DNA from: a virus
Reading direction: 5' to 3' (one strand)
DNA length: 22,532 nt
IMG/VR virus record: IMGVR_UViG_3300025087_000311
Span: 1 to 22,532 of that record
The first letter of the stretch is position 1; every line of letters starts with the position of its first letter. The position numbers and the translations under genes are program-made. Positions 1-7,131 of the stretch are shown here, one piece after another. A model generated the notes under the pieces. It was not told where the DNA came from and made no database searches. It worked only from the letters and a program-made list of their open reading frames with translations.

Positions 1-26
1 AATAGATTATACTTCTAACTCACATT

Positions 27-419
27 ATGATTATGAAAAGAGGAGTTCCCAAGCAATCGCTCAAGGATCTTCGCCCTGATTGGAGGGAGTTCATAATTCA
101 CGAAGCTTCTGAAGGTGCATCGGATGTAGAGATACGTTCGCAACTCAAAAAGGATGGTGATAATTATAGGCCTATATCAGACGATCTCTGGTATAGATTT
201 CTAAAAGAGGAACCGGAATTCTCACGAACCATGCAGGAAGCTGACGCATTACGTGAAGCATGGTGGCTATCCAAGGGGCGTAAAAATCTAGAAAATAAAA
301 ATTTCAATTATCAAGGCTATGGAATGAATATGAAAAATAGGTTTGGCTGGAGAGATAAGCAAGACATGAAGGTTGAGGGTTCCTTGAACATCAATATAAT
401 AGATAAGTTTAAAAAATGA
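27..419 (+). CDS. Terminase small subunit (probable)
   Basis: Probable small terminase subunit, which recognises phage DNA and hands it to the large subunit for packaging into the prohead. The protein is 130 residues. Residues 20-60 look helical and could form a helix-turn-helix. The C-terminal half has a WW pair at 79-80, then GRKNLEN and MKNRFGWRDK at 102-111; an Asn/Phe/Gly/Trp block of this kind is typical of one family of phage small terminases. It ends in a basic FKK tail at TGA. Its place directly before the large terminase supports the call. Two ATGs, at 27 and 33, are possible starts. The second is followed by MKRG and is equally plausible. No strong ribosome binding site is visible. 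Family assignment rests on recognition by eye. Confidence 0.72.
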   Translation: MIMKRGVPKQSLKDLRPDWREFIIHEASEGASDVEIRSQLKKDGDNYRPISDDLWYRFLKEEPEFSRTMQEADALREAWWLSKGRKNLENKNFNYQGYGMNMKNRFGWRDKQDMKVEGSLNINIIDKFKK

Positions 420-420
420 G

Positions 421-435
421 TTAATTGACAATTAA
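421..435. promoter_or_regulatory. 15-bp palindrome TTAATTGACAATTAA
   Basis: Seven bases are perfectly mirrored around a central A, beginning one base after the small terminase stop codon. The core AATTGACAATT recurs at 6097-6107, and the half-site TTGACAAT recurs in the palindrome at 739-767. It could be a protein-binding site. No good -10 box follows at promoter spacing. Confidence 0.4.
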
Positions 436-440
436 AAAGA

Positions 441-464
441 TTGCAGCTATCAGCGCATCTGCAA
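441..464 (+). repeat. Short inverted repeat TTGCAG/CTGCAA
   Basis: A perfect 6-bp inverted repeat (441-446 and 459-464) is separated by 12 bases. It could form a small RNA hairpin or be a binding site. It may also be chance in a stretch of this length. Confidence 0.3.
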
Positions 465-738
465 GTAAAAATAAACTTGGGCTGTTGCCTGGAATATAGA
501 GCATAAGTGCGGGCACTGCTGGGGAGCATCCACGCGACAATGCTTTGTATTTCAAGTAACCTAGAGTACGTAAAGGAGAAAGCGGTAACATTCTAATTTA
601 GGTTTGTTTGCATGTAGTTGTAACACCGTACCAGATTATACTTAATGACACTGGTCAGGACTTTCTTTATCTCTGCTTTAATCTTTTTATAAATAGCTTA
701 TTTCTAAGATCGCAGGATTAAAACCCAGGTATGATTAT

Positions 739-767
739 TTATTGTCAATATGCGGTGTTGACAATAA
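739..767. promoter_or_regulatory. Operator-like 10-bp inverted repeat over a -35 box
   Basis: TTATTGTCAA (739-748) and TTGACAATAA (758-767) are perfect reverse complements separated by 9 bases. The right arm contains the -35 hexamer TTGACA of the promoter at 758-786. A dimeric repressor or activator bound here would cover the polymerase -35 contact. The geometry is that of a classical operator. The regulator is not in this window. Confidence 0.6.
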
Positions 768-786
768 GGGAAGAAAGTTATATTAT
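758..786 (+). promoter_or_regulatory. Sigma70-like promoter ahead of the large terminase
   Basis: TTGACA (758-763), a 17-base spacer and TATTAT (781-786) give a perfect -35, optimal spacing and five of six -10 matches. The expected start is near 792-794. The intrinsic terminator at 811-843 lies only about 20 bases downstream, so the default product would be an RNA of about 45-50 nt unless termination is overcome. Confidence 0.6.
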
Positions 787-810
787 ATTGATGTGAATAA
801 CTCCTCAGCA

Positions 811-843
811 AACGAAACCGCTAATAAACTGGCGGTTTTTGTT
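811..843 (+). terminator. Intrinsic terminator just before the large terminase gene
   Basis: AAACCGC (815-821) pairs with GCGGTTT (832-838) across a 10-base loop, and the 3' arm runs into five T residues (836-840). Flanking AAC/GTT can extend the stem past a bulge. It ends about 20 bases before the large terminase ATG, so it would act on transcripts arriving from upstream or from the promoter at 758. It may work as an attenuator or insulator. Confidence 0.7.
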
Positions 844-860
844 ATAATAGACAATAGACT

Positions 861-2177
861 ATGACAACAATACAAATACCCTACAAGTTCACTCCTAGAC
901 CTTATCAGATAGACCTGTACAACTGTCTACCGAATGGATACAAGCGTGGTGTAGTGGTATTTCACAGACGCGCAGGGAAGGATAAAACCCTTATCAATAT
1001 AATAGCGCGCGAGATGCTGAAGACCAAAGGAACTTACTACTATTTCTTTCCAACTTATACGCAAGCCAAGAAAGTCATTTGGAATGGTATGGATAGAGAT
1101 GGTTTCAAGTTCCTAGATCACATCCCTCAAGAAATAAGAATAAGAACCAATGATAGCGAGATGCTGATAGAGATTAAGAATGGCTCTATCTTCCAGCTCA
1201 TTGGATCAGATGACTACGATAAGATAGTCGGGACTAATCCTATCGGCTGTGTGTTCTCAGAATATGCTTTACAAAACCCAGCTGCCTGGGAATATATTCG
1301 GCCGATTCTCACGGAGAATAAAGGGTGGGCATTATTTGCTAGTACCCCAAGAGGCGAAAACCATTTTTATGATCTTTATGAAATGGCAAAGAACAACAAG
1401 GATTGGTTTTGCCAGAAATTAACGATTGATGATACCAGGGACGACTTAGGCAATCCAATTATCACTAAAAAACAAATTGACGCTGAACGTAGGGATGGTA
1501 TGAGCGAAGAAATGATCTTGCAGGAATTCTATTGTAATTTCAGTGCTTCTGCTATTGGATCTTATTATGGTTCACAACTAAGACTTGCTGAACAAGAAGG
1601 AAGGATAGCTAATGTCCCACATGAGACAGGGTTACCAGTCGAAACTTGGTGGGATCTTGGAATGAGGCATAGCACCCCTATTTGGTTCTCTCAAACTATC
1701 GGTAAGGAGATTCGTTTAATTGATTATTATGAAGCATCAGGCGAAGGTTTAGCGCATTATGCAAAAATCCTTGGTGATAAACCCTATGTATATAAAGCAC
1801 ATCATGCTCCACACGATATAGAAGTCAGGGAGTTGGGCACCGGTAAATCCCGCATTGAGGTTGCAAGGGCATTAGGCATTAATTTCCGACTTGTTCCTAA
1901 TCTTGGCTTTGAGGATGGAATTGAAGCTGTTCGTAACATATTCTCGCGTTGTTGGTTTGACAAAACAAAATGTGCTCCAGGGTTAAAGGCATTGAAGAAT
2001 TATCGGAAAGATTATGACGATAAGCGTAAGGTATTCAGATCTTATCCGGTTGATGACTGGTGTGCTGATTCGAGTGACGCATTCCGTTATCTGGCAGTGG
2101 GCTTTAAGGTAGAACGAATTAAAAAGGAAAGAAAATACCAGCCAGTACGCGTGGTGAATCCATTGACGGGTTATTAA
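861..2177 (+). CDS. terL: Terminase large subunit (packaging ATPase/nuclease)
   Basis: This is the packaging motor: an N-terminal ATPase drives DNA into the prohead and a C-terminal RNase H-like nuclease cuts concatemers. The protein has 438 residues, normal for the family. Residues 35-43 (HRRAGKDKT) are the terminase Walker A variant, in which Asp follows the lysine. Residues 130-134 (CVFSE) fit Walker B with a catalytic Glu, and ASTP at 160-163 fits the coupling motif. In the nuclease half, WWDLG has a candidate metal-binding Asp265; other acidic candidates are Asp319 (HDIEV) and the aspartates near DSSDAFRY (403-410). It starts at ATG 861 with no Shine-Dalgarno, about 20 bases after a terminator-like hairpin. 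It ends at TAA. Confidence 0.95.
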   Translation: MTTIQIPYKFTPRPYQIDLYNCLPNGYKRGVVVFHRRAGKDKTLINIIAREMLKTKGTYYYFFPTYTQAKKVIWNGMDRDGFKFLDHIPQEIRIRTNDSEMLIEIKNGSIFQLIGSDDYDKIVGTNPIGCVFSEYALQNPAAWEYIRPILTENKGWALFASTPRGENHFYDLYEMAKNNKDWFCQKLTIDDTRDDLGNPIITKKQIDAERRDGMSEEMILQEFYCNFSASAIGSYYGSQLRLAEQEGRIANVPHETGLPVETWWDLGMRHSTPIWFSQTIGKEIRLIDYYEASGEGLAHYAKILGDKPYVYKAHHAPHDIEVRELGTGKSRIEVARALGINFRLVPNLGFEDGIEAVRNIFSRCWFDKTKCAPGLKALKNYRKDYDDKRKVFRSYPVDDWCADSSDAFRYLAVGFKVERIKKERKYQPVRVVNPLTGY

Positions 2178-2182
2178 GAAGC

Positions 2183-2211
2183 TTGACATTAATATGTTTT
2201 ATTTGTACACT
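2183..2211 (+). promoter_or_regulatory. Possible sigma70-like promoter before the 230-residue gene
   Basis: TTGACA (2183-2188), a 17-base spacer and TACACT (2206-2211) lie in the 76-base gap after the large terminase gene. The -35 is perfect and the -10 matches four of six bases. Expected initiation would be about 35 bases before the ATG at 2254. The A+T-rich context makes chance matches likelier. Confidence 0.4.
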
Positions 2212-2253
2212 TATTTAACTTCAGAAATAATTTAATATTTTTAGAACTTCTTT

Positions 2254-2946
2254 ATGTATAGGATATATAACAAGTCTCTCGATGAAACTCTCAGTATCTA
2301 TAAAGTGTCCAATCTCTCTCAAATTAACGAAGACGATCTATTCAATAAGGTTTGTGAAAACTTTCATATCTCTCCTGTTACCATAATAGATCCCGGCACC
2401 ATGAAGGTTACTGGCAGAAGCAAGTTCAAGACAATAGGTAAGATTATCGACAATCTGTCGGCTTCTTTTTATATGGGGAGGGAATATTGGGACACCAAGC
2501 ATCACGAGATAGCAAAGGATCGAGAACTAGACAGGGATTTGTCCAATGCGACTACAGGCGAAGAAACAGTTAGATTGTTTCAGGATTTAAAATGGGGAGT
2601 CTGGAAGTTAAAGCCGGGAGAGAGTGTAGAACTGGATTTGTCTAATCAATTTGTGAATTACTTTCGCGGACAGTCGGTAGCTGGTTTACTGAAGATTGAA
2701 GAGGTGACTGGGAATGTTGGTACTACACCGTCAATCACAACTAACAAGGGGTTAGAGGAGTTAAGTTCTAATAATCAGGGTGATATGGATGAAAAAAAGA
2801 AAGATATCTATTCGTATCTTGATTTACAGGAGATTAAAGATATGGTGAAGCTAAGAAACAAGAAGTTATCCAAAGAGGAGAGAACCACGGTCATGAATAA
2901 AGAAAGAGATGAATTAATTGATTTTCTAAAACGTACGGCTAAATAG
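2254..2946 (+). CDS. Unknown protein between large terminase and portal
   Basis: A 230-residue protein I do not recognise. The N-terminal third (1-60) is mixed alpha/beta. A central part with the motifs WGVWKLKPGES and VNYFRGQSVAGLL (about 130-165) suggests a compact beta domain. A low-complexity Thr/Asn/Ser/Gly linker follows at about 175-200. The C-terminal 55 residues are highly charged and helical (EERTTVMNKERDELIDFLK), a possible coiled coil. It has no signal peptide or membrane segment. Its place between terminase and portal suggests a packaging or virion-assembly role, but that is only positional inference. It starts at ATG 2254 after a U-rich leader without a Shine-Dalgarno and ends at TAG. 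Confidence 0.75.
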   Translation: MYRIYNKSLDETLSIYKVSNLSQINEDDLFNKVCENFHISPVTIIDPGTMKVTGRSKFKTIGKIIDNLSASFYMGREYWDTKHHEIAKDRELDRDLSNATTGEETVRLFQDLKWGVWKLKPGESVELDLSNQFVNYFRGQSVAGLLKIEEVTGNVGTTPSITTNKGLEELSSNNQGDMDEKKKDIYSYLDLQEIKDMVKLRNKKLSKEERTTVMNKERDELIDFLKRTAK

Positions 2947-2960
2947 TTAAAATTAGAAAT

Positions 2961-3036
2961 AAGGGGGGAACCAAATTGTAGTCATAATAGTCTAGTGATT
3001 ATTGTGATCGCGAAGGGGTTCCCCCCTTTTGCGATC
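2961..3036 (+). promoter_or_regulatory. RNA element with mutually exclusive stems before the portal gene
   Basis: AAGGGGGGAACC (2961-2972) is a perfect reverse complement of GGTTCCCCCCTT (3017-3028), giving a 12-bp stem with a 44-base loop. A competing local hairpin uses GATCGC (3006-3011) with GCGATC (3031-3036) and AAGGGG (3013-3018) with CCCCTT (3023-3028). The long stem and the local G/C stem cannot both form. The long stem plus GATCGC/GCGATC would make an H-type pseudoknot. The element ends 26 bases before the portal ATG. No U-run follows, so it is not a classical terminator. Confidence 0.6.
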
Positions 3037-3062
3037 TTAGTAATTACCAAGTTTTGTCAACT

Positions 3063-5510
3063 ATGCGTGAAGATAAAATCACAACTAAATGGGATGCTTC
3101 TATCTGGAAGGATTATCGAGGTAAAAAGTGGAATAATCGTGCTGAATATGACGATGTTCAGAATGTTACAGATAGGTTTCACGAGATGGAAGAGGGTCGC
3201 AGGACTTCTTGTCCTTGGGCTTCTGTAGAAGATGCCGTTTCTAATACTACGGCTACAAGTGATGGTGAAGAGAAGACAAAAACTGGCAGTGACTGGGTCA
3301 AAGCCTGGAATGATGATATTAAAAGGTGGTCGATGTGGCACGAATATTTAAGGAATCAAAGTAATTTAAAGTCTCCGATCAGTTGGTCCCCTGTTGAAGC
3401 TGGCATGTCTGAATTTGTGAGTGGTGAGAAATTACCTATACTTTCAGGTGACGAGAAGGACGAGCAGAATATCCAGATCCTGCAACATATTTACGAATCA
3501 TTGCACGAGAATGGAGATTTTGATGTTGTTAATAACTCGACTTTCCACGAGAGTCTGATTTGTGGTAGTGCCTGGACGTATATCCCCTGGATAGAACAAA
3601 CTGAAGAAAAAGAATTAATATTAAATCCTAAATTAGCAAGAGAAGAAGCCAAAGAACTTGCGGAGAGCAAAGAGGATAAAGACAAAAAAAGAGTTACAGA
3701 GTTGAAAGATAAGGGAAAACCGCTTACAAAAAAGGTCATGGTAACAAAGTATGATAATCCAGCGATAATACATCCATCATTATTTGAGATTTATATAGAT
3801 CCCGATGCTAGGGTATTAAGGGGGCCAGCTTACGAAGCAAAAGATATTTGCTGGGAACAGCTCCCAAGCCTAGACCAATTCCAGAATGAGTTTGAGAATA
3901 GTAAAGATCCGTATATTATCAAGGAGAATGTGAAGAAAGTTCAGAATGTCCAAGATACTATAACAAGCTATACAACTTCACAGCCGTTCTTCCAGGTTCC
4001 AGCAACGATTTCTAAAAACAAGGTTCGGTTGCTCAGATACTGGAATAAAATCACGGATAAATACATGATAATAGCGAACGATATTCTAATAAGGAATGGC
4101 CCGATGCCCTACAATCATATGGGACGCAAGGAATTGCCATTTGCTTTGCATAAAGCGTTTGACTGGCCACATCAATTATATGGAATGGGATTTCCGAGGA
4201 TGTTAGAAAGCACCCAAGCAGAAGACGAAACCCTAAGAAACATGGCACTCAATCAATTGAAATTGATCTTGAATCCACCTATAGTTTACAACAGAGAGTT
4301 TGAAGATGATATTGATGAGGGTTGGGAAGTAGTAATGCCTGGTCAAAAGTTCGGAATTAGCGGGAAAGTAGATGAAAGCAATATCAGATGGCTAAAGGGT
4401 TCTGAATACAGACCGGATTATTATCAGATGCGGAATCAGCTTCAAGAAGATGCCGTAAAAATATCAGGGGTTAATCCGTTAGCTTTCGCAGCTCCAAAGC
4501 CTGGCGAACCTGTCAGAAATAATATGATGTCTCTAGAAAGTACGTTAAAAATGTTTACGAGAATCATTAATAATTGGGCAGCTGGTGAGAAGGATGTCGT
4601 AAGGCAGGTTTTGTGGCTTGTTATGGAAAGATATCCAGCAAGCAAGGTCAAAACATTGAATCTGCAAAAAATGACAGTAATGGAAAAGACTCGAAGTATC
4701 ACAACACAGGATATAGAATTAAGTTTTGACGATGTGGGCAAATTAAGAAAAGAGTTCAAACCAGGGAGGCATGATTTTGAGATAAAAGACGAATATCTTG
4801 ATATAACAAGCGATATTAATATTGAGATAGACATAGAGAGGATATTACCTATGTCAACAGCATTGAGACTGCAAAGACTTGACAAGGCCATGGCTACTCT
4901 AATACCAATATTTGGTAATCCTGCAATGTTACAAAACAGTGCAATATCTTTGATGGTCAGAGACTACGTCAAATTGAATGGTCTCGATCCTCAATATCTG
5001 GATAACTTGAAAGACGAAGATAGTGAGAACGATGTATTAGAAGCACAACAGCATAACCAGGAGATGAAAGAGGGCAATTATCCAGAAAATACAATACCAG
5101 GCAGAAGTGATGCTCATCTACTAGTACACACTCTACAAGCATTGGAATGGATCAGTGCAAGAGAGCAAATTACACAAAAAAGTAAAGGTGAAAATACTAA
5201 CACGAACGATATCCTAAAAGCAGCTGAAGAATTACAACAGATTGAACAAAGTTTGAATATTCTGGCTAAACACATGTCAACAGAACAGTTACCAGTGGAT
5301 CAGTCAGCTTCAGCGGTGGGAGGTATTGCAAGTCAAGCAGGAGCAGAAGCGGCGTCTCAGCAAGGAGCACAACCTCCGATTAACGAGGGTATGGGGGGGC
5401 AACCTCAAGGGGCAATACCCCAAGAGGCAATACCACAAGGAATAATGCAAGGAACAGGTCCAGAACAGGTTACGCCCGAAATGATGGCCACTGGTATGGG
5501 GCAAGTTTAA
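3063..5510 (+). CDS. Portal protein
   Basis: The portal forms the ring at one capsid vertex through which DNA enters and leaves, and it docks the terminase and then the adaptor. The protein is about 815 residues from ATG 3063, closer to the large portals of P22-like phages than to the 400-500-residue portals of many siphoviruses. Portal-like segments include ELPFALHKAFDWPHQLYGMG and ESTQAEDETLRNMALNQLK (about 353-400) and a later helix-rich part (about 485-540) with NNMMSLESTLKMF. The last 75 residues or so are Gln/Gly/Pro/Ala-rich with AIPQE-type repeats encoded by the 15-bp repeat also seen in intergenic DNA. A TTG start at 3054 is possible, but the ATG is preferred. No Shine-Dalgarno is visible. 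Confidence 0.85.
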   Translation: MREDKITTKWDASIWKDYRGKKWNNRAEYDDVQNVTDRFHEMEEGRRTSCPWASVEDAVSNTTATSDGEEKTKTGSDWVKAWNDDIKRWSMWHEYLRNQSNLKSPISWSPVEAGMSEFVSGEKLPILSGDEKDEQNIQILQHIYESLHENGDFDVVNNSTFHESLICGSAWTYIPWIEQTEEKELILNPKLAREEAKELAESKEDKDKKRVTELKDKGKPLTKKVMVTKYDNPAIIHPSLFEIYIDPDARVLRGPAYEAKDICWEQLPSLDQFQNEFENSKDPYIIKENVKKVQNVQDTITSYTTSQPFFQVPATISKNKVRLLRYWNKITDKYMIIANDILIRNGPMPYNHMGRKELPFALHKAFDWPHQLYGMGFPRMLESTQAEDETLRNMALNQLKLILNPPIVYNREFEDDIDEGWEVVMPGQKFGISGKVDESNIRWLKGSEYRPDYYQMRNQLQEDAVKISGVNPLAFAAPKPGEPVRNNMMSLESTLKMFTRIINNWAAGEKDVVRQVLWLVMERYPASKVKTLNLQKMTVMEKTRSITTQDIELSFDDVGKLRKEFKPGRHDFEIKDEYLDITSDINIEIDIERILPMSTALRLQRLDKAMATLIPIFGNPAMLQNSAISLMVRDYVKLNGLDPQYLDNLKDEDSENDVLEAQQHNQEMKEGNYPENTIPGRSDAHLLVHTLQALEWISAREQITQKSKGENTNTNDILKAAEELQQIEQSLNILAKHMSTEQLPVDQSASAVGGIASQAGAEAASQQGAQPPINEGMGGQPQGAIPQEAIPQGIMQGTGPEQVTPEMMATGMGQV
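5394..5440 (+). repeat. 15-bp hairpin repeat, coding copy in the portal gene
   Basis: Near the portal 3' end, units of a 13-base hairpin plus AA occur in tandem: GGGGCAATACCCC (5409-5421), then GAGGCAATACCAC (5424-5436), with a degenerate unit before them. In frame they encode GAIPQEAIPQG. Related units occur outside genes at 6051-6095 and 7854-7883. Confidence 0.6.
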
Positions 5511-5528
5511 TTTTTATGGGGAATATAA

Positions 5529-5867
5529 ATGAAACTAAAGGATTTAACAGTTGAAGAATTACAAACCTTAGTGGATTTTGGTACTACGGATTACTATAAA
5601 CTATTAAAACGCTGGATTGATGGTCATAAAGATCATCATTTGGCGGAATTACTACTTAATATTGCAGACAGTAACAGCGAATTTGAATTGAATCGTGATC
5701 TTTATGTGCGAGCTGGTCGTTTCTCAGAAGGACGGCTTTTATTAAGATTGCCAGAAAATGCAGAAAAGTTACTTATATCTATTAAAAAGAAAAAAGATGA
5801 CAACAAAGGATCAAAAGAATCCAGCAAGTGCCGAGAAATACCTTGCAATGGATCAGGAATACTCTGA
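5529..5867 (+). CDS. Small unknown protein after the portal
   Basis: A 112-residue protein not recognised by family. Residues 1-85 look like a genuine helical domain (LTVEELQTLVDFGTTDYYKL, RWIDGHKDHHLAELLLNIAD). After a Lys run at about 86-89 (KKKKDD) the sequence becomes Ser/Lys/Cys-rich and less protein-like (KESSKCREIPCNGSGIL), and this part overlaps the start of the next gene. The 3' end may therefore be an out-of-frame tail, with the two genes joined by a +1 shift or a one-base error in the A-run at 5790-5795. It starts at ATG 5529, 18 bases after the portal stop, with a GGGG at about -10 as a weak binding site. Its place before the scaffold suggests a head-related role. Confidence 0.65.
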   Translation: MKLKDLTVEELQTLVDFGTTDYYKLLKRWIDGHKDHHLAELLLNIADSNSEFELNRDLYVRAGRFSEGRLLLRLPENAEKLLISIKKKKDDNKGSKESSKCREIPCNGSGIL

Positions 5868-6051
5868 TTTCATAGCTGATTTTGCTATAAAGTATGGATT
5901 TATGCCAATACCAGTAGTCAATCCTAGTGTGAGATTTGAGCCGATTAGTAAAGAAATACTAGATCATCTTAAAAAGACGGTTGATCAAAGAAAAAAGGAT
6001 ACTATTGTAGTGGCAAAAAATCTACCGACAGAACCTATTTTGGGCAGATAG
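5797..6051 (+). CDS. Small unknown protein overlapping the previous gene
   Basis: An 84-residue protein if it starts at ATG 5797. An ATG at 5758 would add 13 residues but overlaps the earlier gene by 110 bases. From 5797 the overlap is 71 bases. The body (ASAEKYLAMDQEYSDFIADF, KYGFMPIPVV) looks like a real soluble protein with a helix followed by a Pro-rich segment, and the C-terminus is basic then neutral. The start follows a purine run (AAAAAGAAAAAAG) rather than a Shine-Dalgarno. It may be translationally coupled to the upstream gene, or be its C-terminal half separated by a frameshift. The stop TAG abuts the hairpin repeats at 6051. Function unknown; position suggests head assembly. Confidence 0.6.
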   Translation: MTTKDQKNPASAEKYLAMDQEYSDFIADFAIKYGFMPIPVVNPSVRFEPISKEILDHLKKTVDQRKKDTIVVAKNLPTEPILGR

Positions 6052-6098
6052 GGGCGATGCCTCAAGAGGTGATGCCTCAAGAGGCGATGCCTCAATAA
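6051..6098 (+). repeat. Three tandem 15-bp hairpin repeats before the scaffold gene
   Basis: Three 13-base hairpins separated by AA: GGGGCGATGCCTC (6051-6063), GAGGTGATGCCTC (6066-6078) and GAGGCGATGCCTC (6081-6093). Each has a GAT loop closed by G-C-rich arms. The middle unit carries GAGGTGAT, a Shine-Dalgarno-like string. The block is also a 13-codon reading frame (ATG 6057 to TAA 6098) encoding MPQEVMPQEAMPQ, the same peptide motif as the portal C-terminus. The last hairpin ends 36 bases before the scaffold ATG. Confidence 0.7.
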
Positions 6099-6127
6099 TT
6101 GACAATTTTTTATTTTTAATCTACTAT
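6099..6127 (+). promoter_or_regulatory. Possible promoter overlapping the scaffold start
   Basis: TTGACA (6099-6104), a 17-base spacer and TACTAT (6122-6127) have good sigma70 form. The -10 box ends only 2 bases before the ATG at 6130, so the expected start would fall inside the gene. It would then not express the scaffold from that ATG but could serve later genes. The -35 sits in the palindrome AATTGACAATT (6097-6107). Confidence 0.3.
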
Positions 6128-6129
6128 AG

Positions 6130-7089
6130 ATGGCAATAGAAAAACAAGTGGCTGAGAATCAGACGGCCTCCCTAAAAGGTAACGTAACCGAGGGAACGCA
6201 AGATAAGTCTGATATCAAAGTCAAGTCCTCTCCACAAGAGAACGACAAACTTCAGGTAGAATTATCCTCTGCGGATAAGTCTCAATCGCAGAACGATACC
6301 TCACAAGAGACAAAGGTGCAGAAGAATTTAGACGCAGAAGCGGGTAAAATATCAGCATTAGAACGTCAGCGTAACGAAGCTACGGCTAAGGAAGCAACTG
6401 AACGCAGAGCGCGCGAAGAAGCAGAAAAACGGGCACAGGAGTTAGAAGCGTTGCGTGATACGGCTGATGAATTTTTTCGCGATGATAAGGAAGCTTATGA
6501 GAAGTTCCGCGGAAAATGGAACGCTTCAGGTAAGAATTATCTACCATCTTACGAAGAAGTCTATAAAACAACAGCACCTATACAAGGAAGTTCGCAATCG
6601 GGCGCATCGGTTACAGAATTAGATATTGACCAGAAAGTTGAACAGAAGCTTGCTGAGCGTGATTTTACTTCGGCAGTGACGACTTTTGTGGGGAAACATC
6701 CAGAAGTTGATGTGTTTAAAAAAGATCGGAATGATCCAGATTTTCAAAAAGATGTTGATTTCATGAAGCGTGTCAGCGAAGATGCGGGGATTGCTAAAAG
6801 AAGGAATCCGAATCTAAGCTGGGACGAAGCAATTGAGAAGGCTTACAACAGACAAGACGAGATCATAGATCAAGTACGCGAGAAGGCGCAGCAGACTGGC
6901 GAAGTGATAGGAATGGCGCAGCGTGCAGCATCAAACACTGGAACTGAGAGTAATATTTCTGGGGGGATGAACACATCTACTCCTGAAGTAATAACTTTAA
7001 GTCTTGAACAGAAAGCAAACTATGACAGAATCTTAAAAAATTCTGGAAAGAGTATTGCTAATAGGTTCGCAAGGAATTTAAAGTCCTGA
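6130..7089 (+). CDS. Capsid scaffolding protein (probable)
   Basis: Probable internal scaffold that templates prohead assembly around the portal and is later removed. The protein has 319 residues and is highly charged. The first 65 residues are Gln/Ser/Asp-rich and likely disordered. A coiled coil spans about 68-115 (ISALERQRNEATAKEATERR onward), followed by a D/E/K-rich helical middle. A Gly/Ser/Thr-rich linker sits near 275-290, and a basic C-terminus (NRFARNLKS) would suit binding to the coat protein, as in P22-type scaffolds. Gene order portal, scaffold, decoration, capsid supports the call. It starts at ATG 6130 after a U-rich leader with no Shine-Dalgarno and ends at TGA. No protease domain is visible. 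Confidence 0.7.
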   Translation: MAIEKQVAENQTASLKGNVTEGTQDKSDIKVKSSPQENDKLQVELSSADKSQSQNDTSQETKVQKNLDAEAGKISALERQRNEATAKEATERRAREEAEKRAQELEALRDTADEFFRDDKEAYEKFRGKWNASGKNYLPSYEEVYKTTAPIQGSSQSGASVTELDIDQKVEQKLAERDFTSAVTTFVGKHPEVDVFKKDRNDPDFQKDVDFMKRVSEDAGIAKRRNPNLSWDEAIEKAYNRQDEIIDQVREKAQQTGEVIGMAQRAASNTGTESNISGGMNTSTPEVITLSLEQKANYDRILKNSGKSIANRFARNLKS

Positions 7090-7131
7090 TAAATAACTTC
7101 TAAGTATATTCCCTTTTTTAGGTTTTTAAAT

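Larger units (their letters stand above)
420..860. other. Non-coding region between the terminase subunit genes
   Basis: This is a 441-base stretch with no credible gene on either strand. It holds a 15-base palindrome just after the small terminase stop (421-435), a short inverted repeat (441-464), an operator-like palindrome over a sigma70-like promoter (739-786) and an intrinsic terminator (811-843). A short open frame at 475-558 would encode Cys/His residues (HKCGHCW) but has no start codon. From about 565 to 735 I see only weak inverted repeats, for example ACCAG/CTGGT flanking 16 bases near 645-670. A packaging (cos/pac) site is possible here given the flanking terminase genes, but nothing in the sequence proves it. 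Confidence 0.6.

Noticed and set aside
420-860. tRNA gene in the terminase intergenic region
   Set aside because: No cloverleaf with a T-arm GTTCRA motif or acceptor pairing could be found in this stretch.
3054-3062. TTG start for the portal
   Set aside because: A standard ATG is only three codons later and no ribosome binding site favours the TTG.
2995-3228. 77-codon + strand frame across the portal leader
   Set aside because: It overlaps the structured RNA and the portal 5' end in another frame; its Ile/Val/Leu/Lys-rich translation shows no family features.
4442-4891. 149-codon - strand frame inside the portal gene
   Set aside because: It is antisense to a confident portal coding region and has Ser/Leu/Ile-rich composition expected of a shadow frame.
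5790-5796. A-AAA-AAG slippery heptamer for -1 frameshifting
   Set aside because: The zero frame reads AAA AAA GAT, so the heptamer is not in the required phase, and the next frame is +1 relative to it.
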